From Paenibacillus gallinarum (GTDB taxonomy: Bacteria; Bacillota; Bacilli; Paenibacillales; Paenibacillaceae), in assembly GCF_014836635.1 (NCBI RefSeq), contig NZ_JACSQL010000003.1, positions 248,001-312,000 on the forward strand: a stretch of 64,000 nucleotides of DNA, read 5' to 3'. Of the stretch, positions 1 to 8,737 are shown in pieces. The stretch's first letter is position 1; every line of letters starts with the position of its first letter. The position numbers and the translations under genes are program-made. A model generated the notes under the pieces. It searched no databases. It saw nothing but the letters and a program-made list of their open reading frames with translations, and had not been told where the DNA came from.

Positions 1-1676
1 ATGAACTACGGTTCAAGACAGACAGCAGTAAATACACGGTAAACGGTGTGACGAAAACGATGAAAGGTACTTCCTATCAGACGAAAAATACGTTTATGGT
101 TCCTCTGACTGCAATTACAGCAGCCCTGGATATTAAATATAAAGTCGATAATATAGGTAAGAAAGTCATTATGAATCTGGCAACCAAACCTGTTGCTACG
201 TTCACGATTCAGCCGGGTGAGATTATGGCGGGACAAACGGTAGTTACATACAGTACAGATTCCTCTTCACCGCAAGGGCTATCTATTGTTGACGAGCGCT
301 GGGAAGGAAAACAGGAAGTGTTTGCATCTGCTGGAAAGTATGATGTTTCCTATTCTGTTCAGGATTCAAATGGTACTTGGAGCGATCCTTATACAGTGAC
401 CATTGAAGTTAAGCAGCCTAATCTTCCTCCAGTAGCTATGTTTACAACGGATAAAGAAGAGTACAAAATGGGTGAACTCATTACGATCACGGATCAAAGT
501 ACGGATGACGGTAAAATTGTAAAACATGACTGGAATAACAGTGCTTATGCGTTCTTCACACCAGGTCCTAAAAATATCAGCCTGACGGTGACTGACGATA
601 GCGGACAAACCGCTACTTTCGAAAAAACAATTGTTGTAACAAGTGAGACGCTCTATTCACAAGATGAATTCAATCGCATGTTCTTGCCAGCCGGTGAGAA
701 ATTCGTGTTTGATGGTTCAGCGGTTCCAACTTGGTCTAAAGTTCCGTATACATTTAGCGATGAACCAAGCACTCTGATCCGGAGTAATAGCCCAGAAACC
801 GTGAATTCGGAAGGGATTGTATACCAAGAAACGGCAGTTGGTAACACGCGCTTCATGATTCACCATGTGAACAATACAGGTAAGAATGTGAAGATGTACG
901 TAGTTGCAACCAATACGAACTTCACAGCAGCAACGATTAAAACAGAAAACCTTGGATTTGCAGGGCCAAGCCCCATTGCAACGGCTGCTGGTAAATCGTC
1001 TGTTGAACGATACTTTGAGTCCATGCAAGATGGAAGTAAACGTTCATCAATAACACTTGCTCCAGGCGAAAGCAAACTTGTCATGACGGAACTAAGTAAG
1101 TCTGTCATGAAACAGGGCGGCGTTATCTCGTTATTTTCTGATATGAACAGTGACTTTCCAATTCAATACGATGTAATCATGATTGATGAGAAACTCGATC
1201 CGTTAACTGTGCTTGAGAAACTTCCTATTCTGGATCGCGATGGTGTTCATAACCGAGGTACGTACCCTAATTCCACCCGCGTTATTCGCTATTCGGAACC
1301 GGTAGGAGCGACTTCTATGCGTCTTGCTCTCGGGGATAATCAAGATGATCCAAACCTAGCAGGTATGGACCCGATGCTCGGTGTAGAAGCTTCTAACTCA
1401 GGTAATTTTGGTGTGTTATACAAAATCACACTTGATCGTGTAGCACCAAATACATTGATCTCTTTTAATCCGCGTGGAGGAAAGTATTCTGGTTATGCAA
1501 TGGTTAACGGAGATATAACTGCGATCTATTCTAAAGGTCAAGTTAGTGCTCCAAATGAGCAAGCGGTACTCTACCGCACAGGTGACTATGAGCAAAAAGT
1601 CGAAATTATACTGACGGCTGCACCAGGTAGTAATCTTCCTGTTAACTTGCTATTTACACAAATGCCGAAAAAATAA
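1..1676 (+). CDS. Secreted/surface protein with CuAO-N-like segment and PKD repeats (5' partial)
   Basis: The frame is open from the left edge (first full codon at position 3) to TAA at 1674-1676, so the gene begins upstream; the GTG at 48 is only an internal codon. The first ~60 residues (nt 3-185) resemble the copper amine oxidase N-terminal-like fold common in Paenibacillus wall proteins (a TVNG turn, then FMVPL and a hydrophobic strand). Two Ig/PKD-like modules follow, each opening with PVA-F-T (about nt 190-410 and 420-640). The remaining ~340 residues are a beta-rich region I do not recognise. No catalytic motif is visible. A role as an extracellular adhesive or polymer-binding protein is inference. 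The missing N-terminus probably holds a signal peptide. Confidence 0.75.
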   Translation, partial: ELRFKTDSSKYTVNGVTKTMKGTSYQTKNTFMVPLTAITAALDIKYKVDNIGKKVIMNLATKPVATFTIQPGEIMAGQTVVTYSTDSSSPQGLSIVDERWEGKQEVFASAGKYDVSYSVQDSNGTWSDPYTVTIEVKQPNLPPVAMFTTDKEEYKMGELITITDQSTDDGKIVKHDWNNSAYAFFTPGPKNISLTVTDDSGQTATFEKTIVVTSETLYSQDEFNRMFLPAGEKFVFDGSAVPTWSKVPYTFSDEPSTLIRSNSPETVNSEGIVYQETAVGNTRFMIHHVNNTGKNVKMYVVATNTNFTAATIKTENLGFAGPSPIATAAGKSSVERYFESMQDGSKRSSITLAPGESKLVMTELSKSVMKQGGVISLFSDMNSDFPIQYDVIMIDEKLDPLTVLEKLPILDRDGVHNRGTYPNSTRVIRYSEPVGATSMRLALGDNQDDPNLAGMDPMLGVEASNSGNFGVLYKITLDRVAPNTLISFNPRGGKYSGYAMVNGDITAIYSKGQVSAPNEQAVLYRTGDYEQKVEIILTAAPGSNLPVNLLFTQMPKK

Positions 1677-1690
1677 ATACGTTGATCAGA

Positions 1691-1726
1691 GTCGTCTTCT
1701 ATCCTGTATAGGAGACGGCTTTTTGT
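1691..1726 (+). terminator. Rho-independent terminator
   Basis: A ~10-bp stem (GTCGTCTtCTAT / ATAGGAGACGGC) is followed by TTTTTGTT, 15 nt after the stop of the PKD protein. Confidence 0.85.
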
Positions 1727-1820
1727 TATGGAATGAACCTTGAGGAGCAGGTTAATGATATCGCTGCCTTGTTAATGGGTAATAGAGATGAAATACGTAC
1801 CAGTAAATGAGGTGTAGAAC

Positions 1821-2537
1821 GTGGATGAATATGGTCTCCTCTTGATTAAACTCATTACTGCTTTTACAGCATTATGGGCGGCGACAAGATTATTAGGAAA
1901 AAGAGAAATTACACAATTGTCTCCTTTTGATTTTATATCGGCTCTCGTATTTGGAGACCTCGTAGGAGATACCATCTATGATGAAGAAGTTTCTGTATGG
2001 AAGCTTATCTTCTCTTTAATTATATGGGCGCTGCTATCCTATGTATTTGACAAGATTATGGGATACAGTAAACCTTTGCGTGAAAAATTTGAAGGAAATC
2101 CTGACTTGTTAATCAAGAATGGTGAAATTGATATGAAAGCCATGAAAGATAATAAAGTAGAGCTTGAAGAATTAAAAATGATGATGAGACAACAAAATGT
2201 TTTCTCATTAAGTGAGGTTGCTTATGCCGTGTATGAAACAAACGGTTCGCTAAGTATTTTAAAAAAATCAGATTCCGATCAACCCAGCCGAAATGACCTG
2301 AGGCTGGATACAAAACCTGTTCAACTTCCTCGGACCCTTATTGAAAATAGTAAGCCAAACAGAGAAGCTCTAGCGGCAATTCACCGGGACGAAAAATGGC
2401 TGCTTATAGAACTAGCTAAGCAAGGTTACCATACGATTGATTCTGTATTTTATGCGGAATGGACAGAGGATGGAGAAGTTCAGGTAATAGATCATTATCA
2501 AAGTGGTAATGGGAACAAACACGAAATTTCGTTCTAG
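1821..2537 (+). CDS. DUF421 / YetF-family membrane protein
   Basis: The 238-aa product has three N-terminal hydrophobic segments (about residues 4-26, 34-52 and 58-79) followed by a cytoplasmic domain, the usual layout of DUF421 proteins. The RLLGKREI and SPFDFISALVFGDLVG segments and the later QQNVFSLSEVAYAVYE segment are characteristic of the family. The start is GTG 1821, with GAGGTG eight nt upstream. Family members YetF/YrbG/YkjA of Bacillus have been linked to spore membranes and stress, but the biochemical role is not established. The gene is monocistronic, ending at a strong terminator. Confidence 0.85.
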   Translation: MDEYGLLLIKLITAFTALWAATRLLGKREITQLSPFDFISALVFGDLVGDTIYDEEVSVWKLIFSLIIWALLSYVFDKIMGYSKPLREKFEGNPDLLIKNGEIDMKAMKDNKVELEELKMMMRQQNVFSLSEVAYAVYETNGSLSILKKSDSDQPSRNDLRLDTKPVQLPRTLIENSKPNREALAAIHRDEKWLLIELAKQGYHTIDSVFYAEWTEDGEVQVIDHYQSGNGNKHEISF

Positions 2538-2550
2538 TATATGATAAATA

Positions 2551-2600
2551 GGAGCTTACGATCAAGATGACATGCATCTTTGATCGTAAGCTCCTTGGAT
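2551..2600. terminator. Bidirectional terminator
   Basis: A very long hairpin, GGAGCTTACGATCAA paired with TTGATCGTAAGCTCC, with a T-rich run on the plus side. It separates the plus-strand DUF421 gene from the minus-strand YjcZ gene and could serve both. Confidence 0.85.
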
Positions 2601-2640
2601 TTTTTATTGATTACATGATTTAATCCGTTTCATGCATCAA

Positions 2641-2760
2641 TTAGTAACTTTTAAAAGCTTTAGCGATGATAACGAGCAAAATGAACAAGACAAGAATCGC
2701 TGCAATGCTAGATTTGTTGTTTCTATGGCCACCATCGTAGTTTCCATATACTTCACTCAT
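2641..2760 (-). CDS. YjcZ-family small membrane protein
   Basis: This is a 39-codon gene on the minus strand. ATG (2758-2760) is preceded by AAAGAGGGGGTG, an excellent ribosome binding site at normal spacing. The product begins MSEVYGNYDGG, then has a short Asn/Lys/Ser linker and a C-terminal transmembrane helix (SIAAILVLFILLVIIAKAF), ending KSY. A small Gly/Tyr-rich head plus one hydrophobic tail is the YjcZ/sporulation small-protein signature of Bacillales, often expressed in spores. Function is unknown. Confidence 0.85.
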   Translation of the reverse strand: MSEVYGNYDGGHRNNKSSIAAILVLFILLVIIAKAFKSY

Positions 2761-3050
2761 GTAGTTCACCCCCTCTTTGTTTCTAATCTATCTTATGCGT
2801 GAACCGAATCATGCGATTGCACGTTTGTCATAAGTGAGAAAGAACAGGTAATTATTCCTAAGTAATTCATCTACGATAAAACAAATCGCTGACACGTTGT
2901 AGATCTAACCCGAGTTTCATTTGAAAAGCATAAAAGATTTGAATACCAGCAAATCGTGTCGGTATTTTTTAATAATCCATGGTAGAATTTGAGGTAATAC
3001 AATATTTTACTTGTGAACCACAATTTTAAAATAAGAGGAGTGGATCATAC

Positions 3051-4211
3051 TTGTCCCTTGGGCCCAAAGATCAGCATATTTCTGAACAGGTTACATGTTG
3101 GATGGATCAGGCTTTTCAACAAGCGGTTAAGAAAGTACTCATTACCTCGGAGCGAATCGGTGCAAATTTCCCCCATGCCAGTCATCAAGGGGCTTACGTG
3201 CTAGAAGAACCTGCATGGTGGACCGCTGGATTTTGGCCAGGCTTATTATGGGTTCTGTATGAAGGCAGCGGAGAACAGCAGTTTCGCGACATTGCAGAAC
3301 AATGTGAGAATCATCTGGACAAGGTACTTGATGGTTATGATCGGCTGGACCATGATATCGGATTTATATGGACACTTACAAGTCTAGCGAACTATAAACT
3401 GCATGGCGGTGAAGAATCACGGCGCAGGGCTTTTAAAGCGGCTAATTACTTGATGGGTAGATTTAACCTCAAAGGGAATTACATAAGAGCGTGGAACCCC
3501 TGGACACCGGGGGAGATAAACTCTGGACTTGCGATTATCGATTGTGCGATGAATGTACCTTTACTTTACTGGGCTTCTAGGGAGAGTGGAGATCCAAGGT
3601 ATGCGCATGTTGCTAATGCACATATGAATACCGTCCTATCGCATTTTATTCGGCCTGATGGGTCGGTCCGTCATATCGTTCGGTTTGATCCAGATACAGG
3701 AGAAGTGGCAGAATATCTCGGGGGTCAAGGATATGCACCGGATTCGGCGTGGTCAAGAGGAAACGCCTGGGCTTTGTACGGTCTAGCCCTTGCCTATCAT
3801 CATACCGGTAATGTGGCCTATTTGAATGCATCCAAACAAACGGCGCACTTCTTTTTATCTCAACTGCCTGATGATTCAGTACCTGCTTGGGATTTTCGAG
3901 CACCAGAGGATACCAGACACATCAAAGATTCTTCTGCTGGAGCATGTGCAGCTAGCGGACTTTTACTTTTAGCAACACTTGTTCCTGAGTGGGAAAGAGC
4001 AGTTTACCGGCAGGCAGGGGAGCGGATCCTAGAGTCACTCTACAAGAACTATGGAGCATTTGATCATCCCGAGGAAGAAGGTTTGATTATGCACGGTACG
4101 AGCCATTATCCCGAAAAGCAAAATGTAGACGTCCCATTAATCTACGGTGATTATTTCTATGTGGAAGGTCTTGCGAGGCTAAGGGGAAATCATCAAATTT
4201 TCTGGGAGTAG
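3051..4211 (+). CDS. GH88 unsaturated glucuronyl/rhamnogalacturonyl hydrolase
   Basis: The 386-aa cytoplasmic enzyme matches family GH88 (UGL/YteR): WWTAGFWPGLLW near residue 56, LDHDIGF near 99-105 and AIIDCAMN near 161-168. By analogy with UGL the catalytic pair would be Asp102 and Asp164; they hydrate the vinyl ether of unsaturated uronic acids released by polysaccharide lyases. There is no signal peptide, which fits intracellular processing of imported oligosaccharides. The start is TTG 3051, with AGGAG ten nt upstream; a downstream Met would cut into the fold. No lyase or sugar transporter is adjacent, so the exact glycan cannot be inferred. Confidence 0.9.
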   Translation: MSLGPKDQHISEQVTCWMDQAFQQAVKKVLITSERIGANFPHASHQGAYVLEEPAWWTAGFWPGLLWVLYEGSGEQQFRDIAEQCENHLDKVLDGYDRLDHDIGFIWTLTSLANYKLHGGEESRRRAFKAANYLMGRFNLKGNYIRAWNPWTPGEINSGLAIIDCAMNVPLLYWASRESGDPRYAHVANAHMNTVLSHFIRPDGSVRHIVRFDPDTGEVAEYLGGQGYAPDSAWSRGNAWALYGLALAYHHTGNVAYLNASKQTAHFFLSQLPDDSVPAWDFRAPEDTRHIKDSSAGACAASGLLLLATLVPEWERAVYRQAGERILESLYKNYGAFDHPEEEGLIMHGTSHYPEKQNVDVPLIYGDYFYVEGLARLRGNHQIFWE

Positions 4212-4268
4212 GGTTCAGATTAAGGGAGCAGGGTTCGTAATAAATAAGAAAATAAAGGTGGACTCATC

Positions 4269-5498
4269 ATGACAATACATACAGAGTATACAAATAGATC
4301 TTGGCGTGCTGCCAAATTAGATCATTTAGGCTCATCCATTTTTGCAGAAGTGGCAAGCTGGAAAGAAGAAGCGAAAGCCAATGGAAAAGACTTGATTGAT
4401 CTTGGAATAGGTAGCCCTGATCAGGGGCCATCCCCTTTTATACGTGAGACCCTAAGCAGGGAAGTGTTGAAAGAGGGGAGTTATGCATACCCCAAATCGA
4501 GTGGAAGCGAAATATTCCTTACTACTGTGGCGAAGTGGATGAATCACCGATTTCAAGTCGATCTAAATTCGCAGTCCGAAATTATATCGCTGATGGGCTC
4601 TCAAGATGGTCTAGCTCATCTGGCTCAGGCCATTTGTAATCCGGGGGACTTAGCGATGGTCCCAAATCCAGGGTATCCCATTTATTCTGGATCACTTGCT
4701 ATTGCGGGAGTAAGAGCTTACGAAATTCCGCTGAAGGAAGACAATCAGTTTATGCCGGACCTAGATGCGATACCTGATGAGATATGGGCTGAAGCTGTCT
4801 TTATTTTACTGAGTTTTCCGGGAAACCCGATTGCATCTGCTGCGTCGCAGGAGTATTTCGAAAAATTAATCGCTAAAGCGAGCAAGTGGAACGTTCTCAT
4901 TGTACATGATATGGCCTACTCCGAAATGGGCTTCGATGGTTATCGCCCGATGAGTATATTAAGTATTCCGGGTGCCATCAAAACTGCTGTGGAATTCCAT
5001 TCCTTTTCCAAAAGTTTTCAAATGGCAGGCTGCCGGGTTGCTTTTCTTGCTGGTAATGAACAAGCGATCCAGTCTTTAAGGATCCTCAAGGAAAATATCG
5101 ATTATGGTGTGTTTGAACCGATTCAGCAAGCTGCGGTTACAGCCTTGGAACAAGCCATCGCAGAGGGAAAAGATTATACAGGGCCGGCTCCGCTTTATGA
5201 AGCCCGCCGTAATCTATTCGTTGATTTACTTGCAAAAGAAGGTTGGAACATTAAAAAACCATGTGCAACGATGTTTTTGTGGGCAGCGCTTCCAGAGCCA
5301 TTTCGGGGAAAACCTCAGGAATGGAATTCAAGATCTTTTGCTAAAGCATTATTACTTCAAAGCGGGGTGGCTGTCATACCTGGTGATGCGTTTGGCAGTG
5401 AAGGCGAGGGTTATGTACGAATTGCACTTGTGCAAGAACAAGAGCGACTGGAGGAAGCAGCAAGAAGAATAGGGGAATTTATTCGCAGTTATCGCTAA
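4269..5498 (+). CDS. PLP-dependent class I/II aminotransferase
   Basis: The 409-aa fold-type I aminotransferase shows IDLGIGSPDQGP at the N-terminus, SFPGNP (Asn186), HDMAYSEMGFDG (Asp214, Tyr217) and SFSKSFQMAGCR with the Schiff-base lysine at Lys248; a C-terminal YVRIAL supplies the substrate carboxylate-binding Arg. The sequence is closest in style to LL-diaminopimelate/aspartate-type aminotransferases of Firmicutes, but substrate cannot be fixed by eye. The ATG follows AAAGGTGGA. It starts 57 nt after the GH88 gene and may be cotranscribed. A clear terminator follows. Confidence 0.85.
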   Translation: MTIHTEYTNRSWRAAKLDHLGSSIFAEVASWKEEAKANGKDLIDLGIGSPDQGPSPFIRETLSREVLKEGSYAYPKSSGSEIFLTTVAKWMNHRFQVDLNSQSEIISLMGSQDGLAHLAQAICNPGDLAMVPNPGYPIYSGSLAIAGVRAYEIPLKEDNQFMPDLDAIPDEIWAEAVFILLSFPGNPIASAASQEYFEKLIAKASKWNVLIVHDMAYSEMGFDGYRPMSILSIPGAIKTAVEFHSFSKSFQMAGCRVAFLAGNEQAIQSLRILKENIDYGVFEPIQQAAVTALEQAIAEGKDYTGPAPLYEARRNLFVDLLAKEGWNIKKPCATMFLWAALPEPFRGKPQEWNSRSFAKALLLQSGVAVIPGDAFGSEGEGYVRIALVQEQERLEEAARRIGEFIRSYR

Positions 5499-5511
5499 TT
5501 GCTTGATCCTG

Positions 5512-5540
5512 AGAATCCTGGTGACAGGATTCTTTTTCTT
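5512..5540 (+). terminator. Rho-independent terminator
   Basis: A perfect 9-bp stem (AGAATCCTG / CAGGATTCT) with a GTGA loop, then TTTTCTT, directly after the aminotransferase. Confidence 0.9.
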
Positions 5541-5603
5541 ATCTAGAGTAAAACTTTACTTGAAGTACTACGTTATTATGAATAGACAGAAAGGGGTCAG
5601 CTT

Positions 5604-5972
5604 ATGAAAAGAATCATCTTGGGAATTACTTGTGTATTCATTATTTTATTAGGGCTTCTACTCAGATCAAAAGTACCCTTTATGGGTGATTTTTTATGGG
5701 CGGCGCTCATTTTCTTTTTGTTCTCCTTCGTTTTTTTGAATGTTCCCCGTAGATATCAATTCTTTATTCCTTTATTCTTCTGTTATTTCATAGAGTTTAC
5801 TCAGTTAGTTCATGCTCCTTGGATCAATGAGCTCCGTGAAAATAGGTTTCTTCAGCTGATTCTAGGACACGGTGTTTTCGGTATCCTGGATCTCATTGCA
5901 TACACCTCCGCAATTCTCGTATCTTACGTAATAACCGGTTTTATAGAACGTAGTATTGTCCGGTATAACTAG
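5604..5972 (+). CDS. DUF2809 family integral membrane protein
   Basis: The 122-aa product has four predicted transmembrane helices (about residues 4-20, 27-45, 50-66 and 88-113). The segment after helix three (IEFTQLVHAPWINELRENR) and the following GHGVFGILDLIAYTSA are typical of DUF2809 (YjgA-like) proteins. ATG 5604 is preceded by AAAGGGG. It is a single-gene unit. Function is unknown for the whole family. Confidence 0.75.
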   Translation: MKRIILGITCVFIILLGLLLRSKVPFMGDFLWAALIFFLFSFVFLNVPRRYQFFIPLFFCYFIEFTQLVHAPWINELRENRFLQLILGHGVFGILDLIAYTSAILVSYVITGFIERSIVRYN

Positions 5973-6012
5973 CAACATTGGAATTAGAATTGATGTAAGC
6001 ATACACAAGACG

Positions 6013-6050
6013 AAAAAAGCGATCGGTACTAAACCAGTTGCTTTTTTATT
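6013..6050 (+). terminator. Probable terminator
   Basis: AAAAAAGC and GCTTTTTT flank an inner GGT/ACC pairing; it ends in a T run 40 nt after the DUF2809 gene. The stem is imperfect. Confidence 0.55.
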
Positions 6051-6111
6051 TGTGCTAATTATGAAATAAAAGGGGGTTATTCTTGTTTTAGGTAAAAATT
6101 CATTGTATTAT

Positions 6112-6141
6112 ATACATAGATTTACGATACATAGATATACG
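6112..6141 (+). promoter_or_regulatory. Tandem 15-bp direct repeat upstream of padR
   Basis: Two abutting copies, ATACATAGATTTACG and ATACATAGATATACG, differ at one base. They end 24 nt before the PadR start codon, in the promoter-proximal position where PadR proteins often bind to repress themselves. The operator role is inference; the repeat is seen directly. Confidence 0.5.
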
Positions 6142-6164
6142 AGGTATGAAAAGGGGATGTGAAA

Positions 6165-6494
6165 ATGTCTGTAAATAAGGAGCTCCTTAAGGGGAGTACG
6201 GTAATTCTGCTACTCACCGTGCTAAATGAACGAGAAATGTATGGATACGAGTTGATCAAAGAAATTGAAAACAAGTCGGATCAGGTGTTTGTCATGAAAG
6301 AAGGGACATTATATCCAATTCTTCACACTCTCGAGTCAGAAGGATTGCTTAATGCTTACTGGAGTCAGCAGGATGGGCGTAAACGAAAATACTATCAGAT
6401 TACAGATGAGGGAAAGAGAAAACTTCAGGAAAAGAAGAAAGAGTGGATTCGGTTTCGTACAGCAGTGGATACTGTAATAGGGGAGAGAGGATAA
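6165..6494 (+). CDS. PadR-family transcriptional regulator
   Basis: The 109-aa protein has a PadR winged helix: LKGSTVILLLTVLNEREMYGYELIKEI, then a basic wing (EGTLYPILHTLESEGLL...QQDGRKRKYYQIT) and a short C-terminal helix. I choose ATG 6165 over GTG 6159 because AGGGG sits eight nt before it. It is followed two nt after its stop by the FtsW-like gene, the usual arrangement in which a short PadR controls a membrane-protein gene with an N-terminal permease-prefix domain. A tandem repeat lies just upstream. Confidence 0.9.
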   Translation: MSVNKELLKGSTVILLLTVLNEREMYGYELIKEIENKSDQVFVMKEGTLYPILHTLESEGLLNAYWSQQDGRKRKYYQITDEGKRKLQEKKKEWIRFRTAVDTVIGERG

Positions 6495-6495
6495 C

Positions 6496-6654
6496 GTGCA
6501 GAACAGTGAAGAGAATGAAGTAGTTCAGCAATTTTTGGATCAAGTATGCCGCCACATTAAGGTGAAAAAGATGCACCCTGAAATCCGAGAGGAACTTACG
6601 AGTCATATCGAGGATCGGATAGAGGAATTGCAACTGCGAGGTAGTTCGAATTAA
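6496..6654 (+). pseudogene. N-terminal permease-prefix fragment of the FtsW-like gene, cut by an in-frame TAA
   Basis: GTG 6496, right after padR, opens a frame encoding FLDQVCRHIKVKKMHPEIRE and then ELTSHIEDRIEELQ, the 'permease prefix domain 1' motif. Translation hits TAA at 6652-6654. Immediately after the stop, in the same frame, the domain resumes (AIEEMGSPDVIG) and runs into the FtsW-like ORF without another break. A single base change in one codon therefore appears to separate the two parts. It may be a real nonsense mutation, a sequencing error, or a separately initiated downstream protein. Confidence 0.7.
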
Positions 6655-6681
6655 ACTGCGACACATAAGGCTATCGAAGAA

Positions 6682-7824
6682 ATGGGATCTCCAGATGTGA
6701 TTGGGAAAAGCATGAATGAAACCCATAAACCAGTGCTCAATTGGAGAATTACACTTCTTCTTACGATCATATCTTTGATTGGAATTGTTGGAGCAGTCTG
6801 TATTGACGTATCGGGTTCATCTCGTATTCCTGATTTGACTGCTAGAAAAACACTGCAGATGGGGATTGGAATCATATTTCTTGTTTGTATTTATTCCTTT
6901 GATTATCAGAAGTTGAAGAAATACTCAGACCAAATTTTTTTTCTTCTATTATTTATGAATGCATTTATCTTAATAAATAGTCCTATGATTAATGGTGTTA
7001 AGGGTTATTTAGCACTAGGTCCTTTCTCTATAAATATGTTATACAGCTCTGTTATACTGTTCTTGCTGGCACTTGCTGGAATGAAGCCGATAAAAGAAAT
7101 GAACTGGATCTATAGCATCCTTCACACTTTTTATCGAGGAGTGTTCCCTCTATTACTCATCACTTACGTAGGCAACTCTGTACTTTACGGTGTAATTTAC
7201 GCAGCGGGGTATATGGTGATGATGTGGCTCACCAAGAGAGATGTAAAACAGTTAGCCATCGTTACCATGATACCTACAGTAGCTTTGTTATATTTTACAA
7301 TGCCGCATTTCAGTATATTAAAGGAAAGATTCATGCAATTTATGCAACCGATAGAGGATAATGCCTATCTTCAGATGAAATCAATGGAAGCAATCCAATC
7401 GGCAGGATGGTTTGGACAAGGATTTGCTTCCAGCAATCCTGGTCTTGGTTATGTTCAAAGTGATTCTTTATTTCCTTATTTGATATACTGTTTTGGCTGG
7501 TTTTTTGGCCTCATCACCATTGTTTTGATTGGAGTGTTCCTTGGATATATAGTACAGTTACTATTTCAAGTCAAGGAATCATACGGCAGACAACTCATTT
7601 TTGTCGTATTGTTCTTTTTTACGATAAGATTTGCATGGCCCATACTTATGTCATTTGGGTTCCTTCCGTTTGTAGGCATGGAATTACCCTTTATCGGCTA
7701 TGGAGGTACGAATCAGTGGATTGACTTATCAGCTATTGGACTAGTTCTTTCTATATATCGCAGAAAAAATATGATTCCTACGGCTACATTTTCTTCTAGC
7801 CATCTTTCTTCATCTAAATCATAA
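6682..7824 (+). CDS. FtsW/RodA/SpoVE-like polytopic protein (N-terminus possibly lost)
   Basis: From the internal ATG at 6682 this encodes 380 aa: the tail of a permease-prefix domain, then about ten transmembrane helices. Hallmarks of SEDS proteins are visible, including MINGVKGYLALGP near the middle and the C-terminal ELPFIGYGGTN, equivalent to the conserved FtsW/RodA PFxSYGG segment. SEDS proteins polymerise glycan strands of peptidoglycan; PadR-linked members of this subfamily are uncharacterised. The full-length gene probably began at GTG 6496. No good ribosome binding site precedes ATG 6682 or ATG 6712, so expression of the downstream part is uncertain. Confidence 0.75.
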   Translation: MGSPDVIGKSMNETHKPVLNWRITLLLTIISLIGIVGAVCIDVSGSSRIPDLTARKTLQMGIGIIFLVCIYSFDYQKLKKYSDQIFFLLLFMNAFILINSPMINGVKGYLALGPFSINMLYSSVILFLLALAGMKPIKEMNWIYSILHTFYRGVFPLLLITYVGNSVLYGVIYAAGYMVMMWLTKRDVKQLAIVTMIPTVALLYFTMPHFSILKERFMQFMQPIEDNAYLQMKSMEAIQSAGWFGQGFASSNPGLGYVQSDSLFPYLIYCFGWFFGLITIVLIGVFLGYIVQLLFQVKESYGRQLIFVVLFFFTIRFAWPILMSFGFLPFVGMELPFIGYGGTNQWIDLSAIGLVLSIYRRKNMIPTATFSSSHLSSSKS

Positions 7825-7908
7825 AAGTAGATTGAGGAAAAGAAATGGGAGTCGCTGATTTACCTTTCGTTTCGAAAGTGATAGAATCTTTCTCGCATAT
7901 AAACAAAT

Positions 7909-7960
7909 AGAAGAAGAAAAAGTGAAATCGTACTTTCGATTTCACTTTTTTCTTCTTCTA
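7909..7960. terminator. Bidirectional terminator
   Basis: A ~22-bp stem with AGTGAAATCG / CGATTTCACT at its core, flanked by GAAGAAGAA on one side and TTCTTCTTC on the other, so it gives a U tract on either strand. It lies between converging genes. Confidence 0.9.
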
Positions 7961-8018
7961 GAAGCAAGTTATTTTTGGAATCTTTATTATGTAATGAAAT
8001 TGAATTAATTAAATCGTC

Positions 8019-8588
8019 CTATTGTTCTTTTCCTTCGATGGCACGAATCGCTTTGTTCAAAGCAAAGGCAAAGATAAAGAATCCGACCGCACTAAAAAGA
8101 CCATCAAAATAAGGAAAATCTTCTAGTACAAGATCGGCATTTACAATCTCGAGCTCTTGTATTGCTTGCTTAAGAAGATAACTGTCTATATTAGAGTATA
8201 TAGTTACTAGAATCAGAGTCGCTATCCCAAGTTTATAAAGGATGGATACATTCACTTTTTTAAAAAGCCCTTTTTTGTCAATATTCTTTATCAATCTGCT
8301 GATATACCAAAGAAAAAGGAGTGCCCATCCCATTAAAGAAATACTGCTAAGAAAAGACAGGGTAAGAAAAGAGGTGCTGCTATAAAGTTCTGGATGCTCA
8401 TAAAAGTAAAGATTTACATAAGAGAACACAGGTTCAAACGGTCCTAAAAACAAAGTAATCGGATGATCTGGGAACCACAGATGAAAGACATGATCGATCA
8501 CAGTAAAAATACCGCCAAAGACGGCTGTGATGTAAAATAAAATCATACAAAGAATGTAACTGGGCTTAAGCAGCTTTCTTAATTTCAT
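8019..8588 (-). CDS. DUF2975-like four-helix membrane protein
   Basis: The 189-aa protein starts at the ATG at 8588 (MKLRKLLKPSY), chosen because AAAGGAG lies just upstream on the minus strand; the longer frame has no such site. Four hydrophobic helices are visible (about residues 12-32, 70-95, 120-138 and 163-178). The C-terminus (FFIFAFALNKAIRAIEG) resembles the end of DUF2975 proteins. Those are usually paired with a tiny Xre-type regulator, which I do not find here. It is divergent from the TerB cassette, sharing a ~150-bp intergenic region. Role unknown. Confidence 0.6.
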   Translation of the reverse strand: MKLRKLLKPSYILCMILFYITAVFGGIFTVIDHVFHLWFPDHPITLFLGPFEPVFSYVNLYFYEHPELYSSTSFLTLSFLSSISLMGWALLFLWYISRLIKNIDKKGLFKKVNVSILYKLGIATLILVTIYSNIDSYLLKQAIQELEIVNADLVLEDFPYFDGLFSAVGFFIFAFALNKAIRAIEGKEQ

Positions 8589-8702
8589 AAATAAACTCCT
8601 TTTAGTAGTCTTGGTTGTAATATAAAACATCTTAAACGATTCCTTAATGTTAAACAATAAATTCCAAAAGTTATTTTAACCCTCCTTTGATAGGAAGTGA
8701 TT

Positions 8703-8711
8703 TGTTATAAT
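8703..8711 (+). promoter_or_regulatory. Extended -10 promoter for the TerB cassette
   Basis: TGT-TATAAT, an extended -10 element, lies 27 nt before the first ATG of the cassette. No good -35 box at 17 bp is seen, which extended -10 promoters tolerate. Confidence 0.5.
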
Positions 8712-8737
8712 GAAATCGTGATGGAGGTATAGCCTTT

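Noticed and set aside
5104..5472. 122-aa ORF inside the aminotransferase gene
   Set aside because: Out-of-frame overlap with a well-conserved enzyme; no ribosome binding site and unnatural composition.
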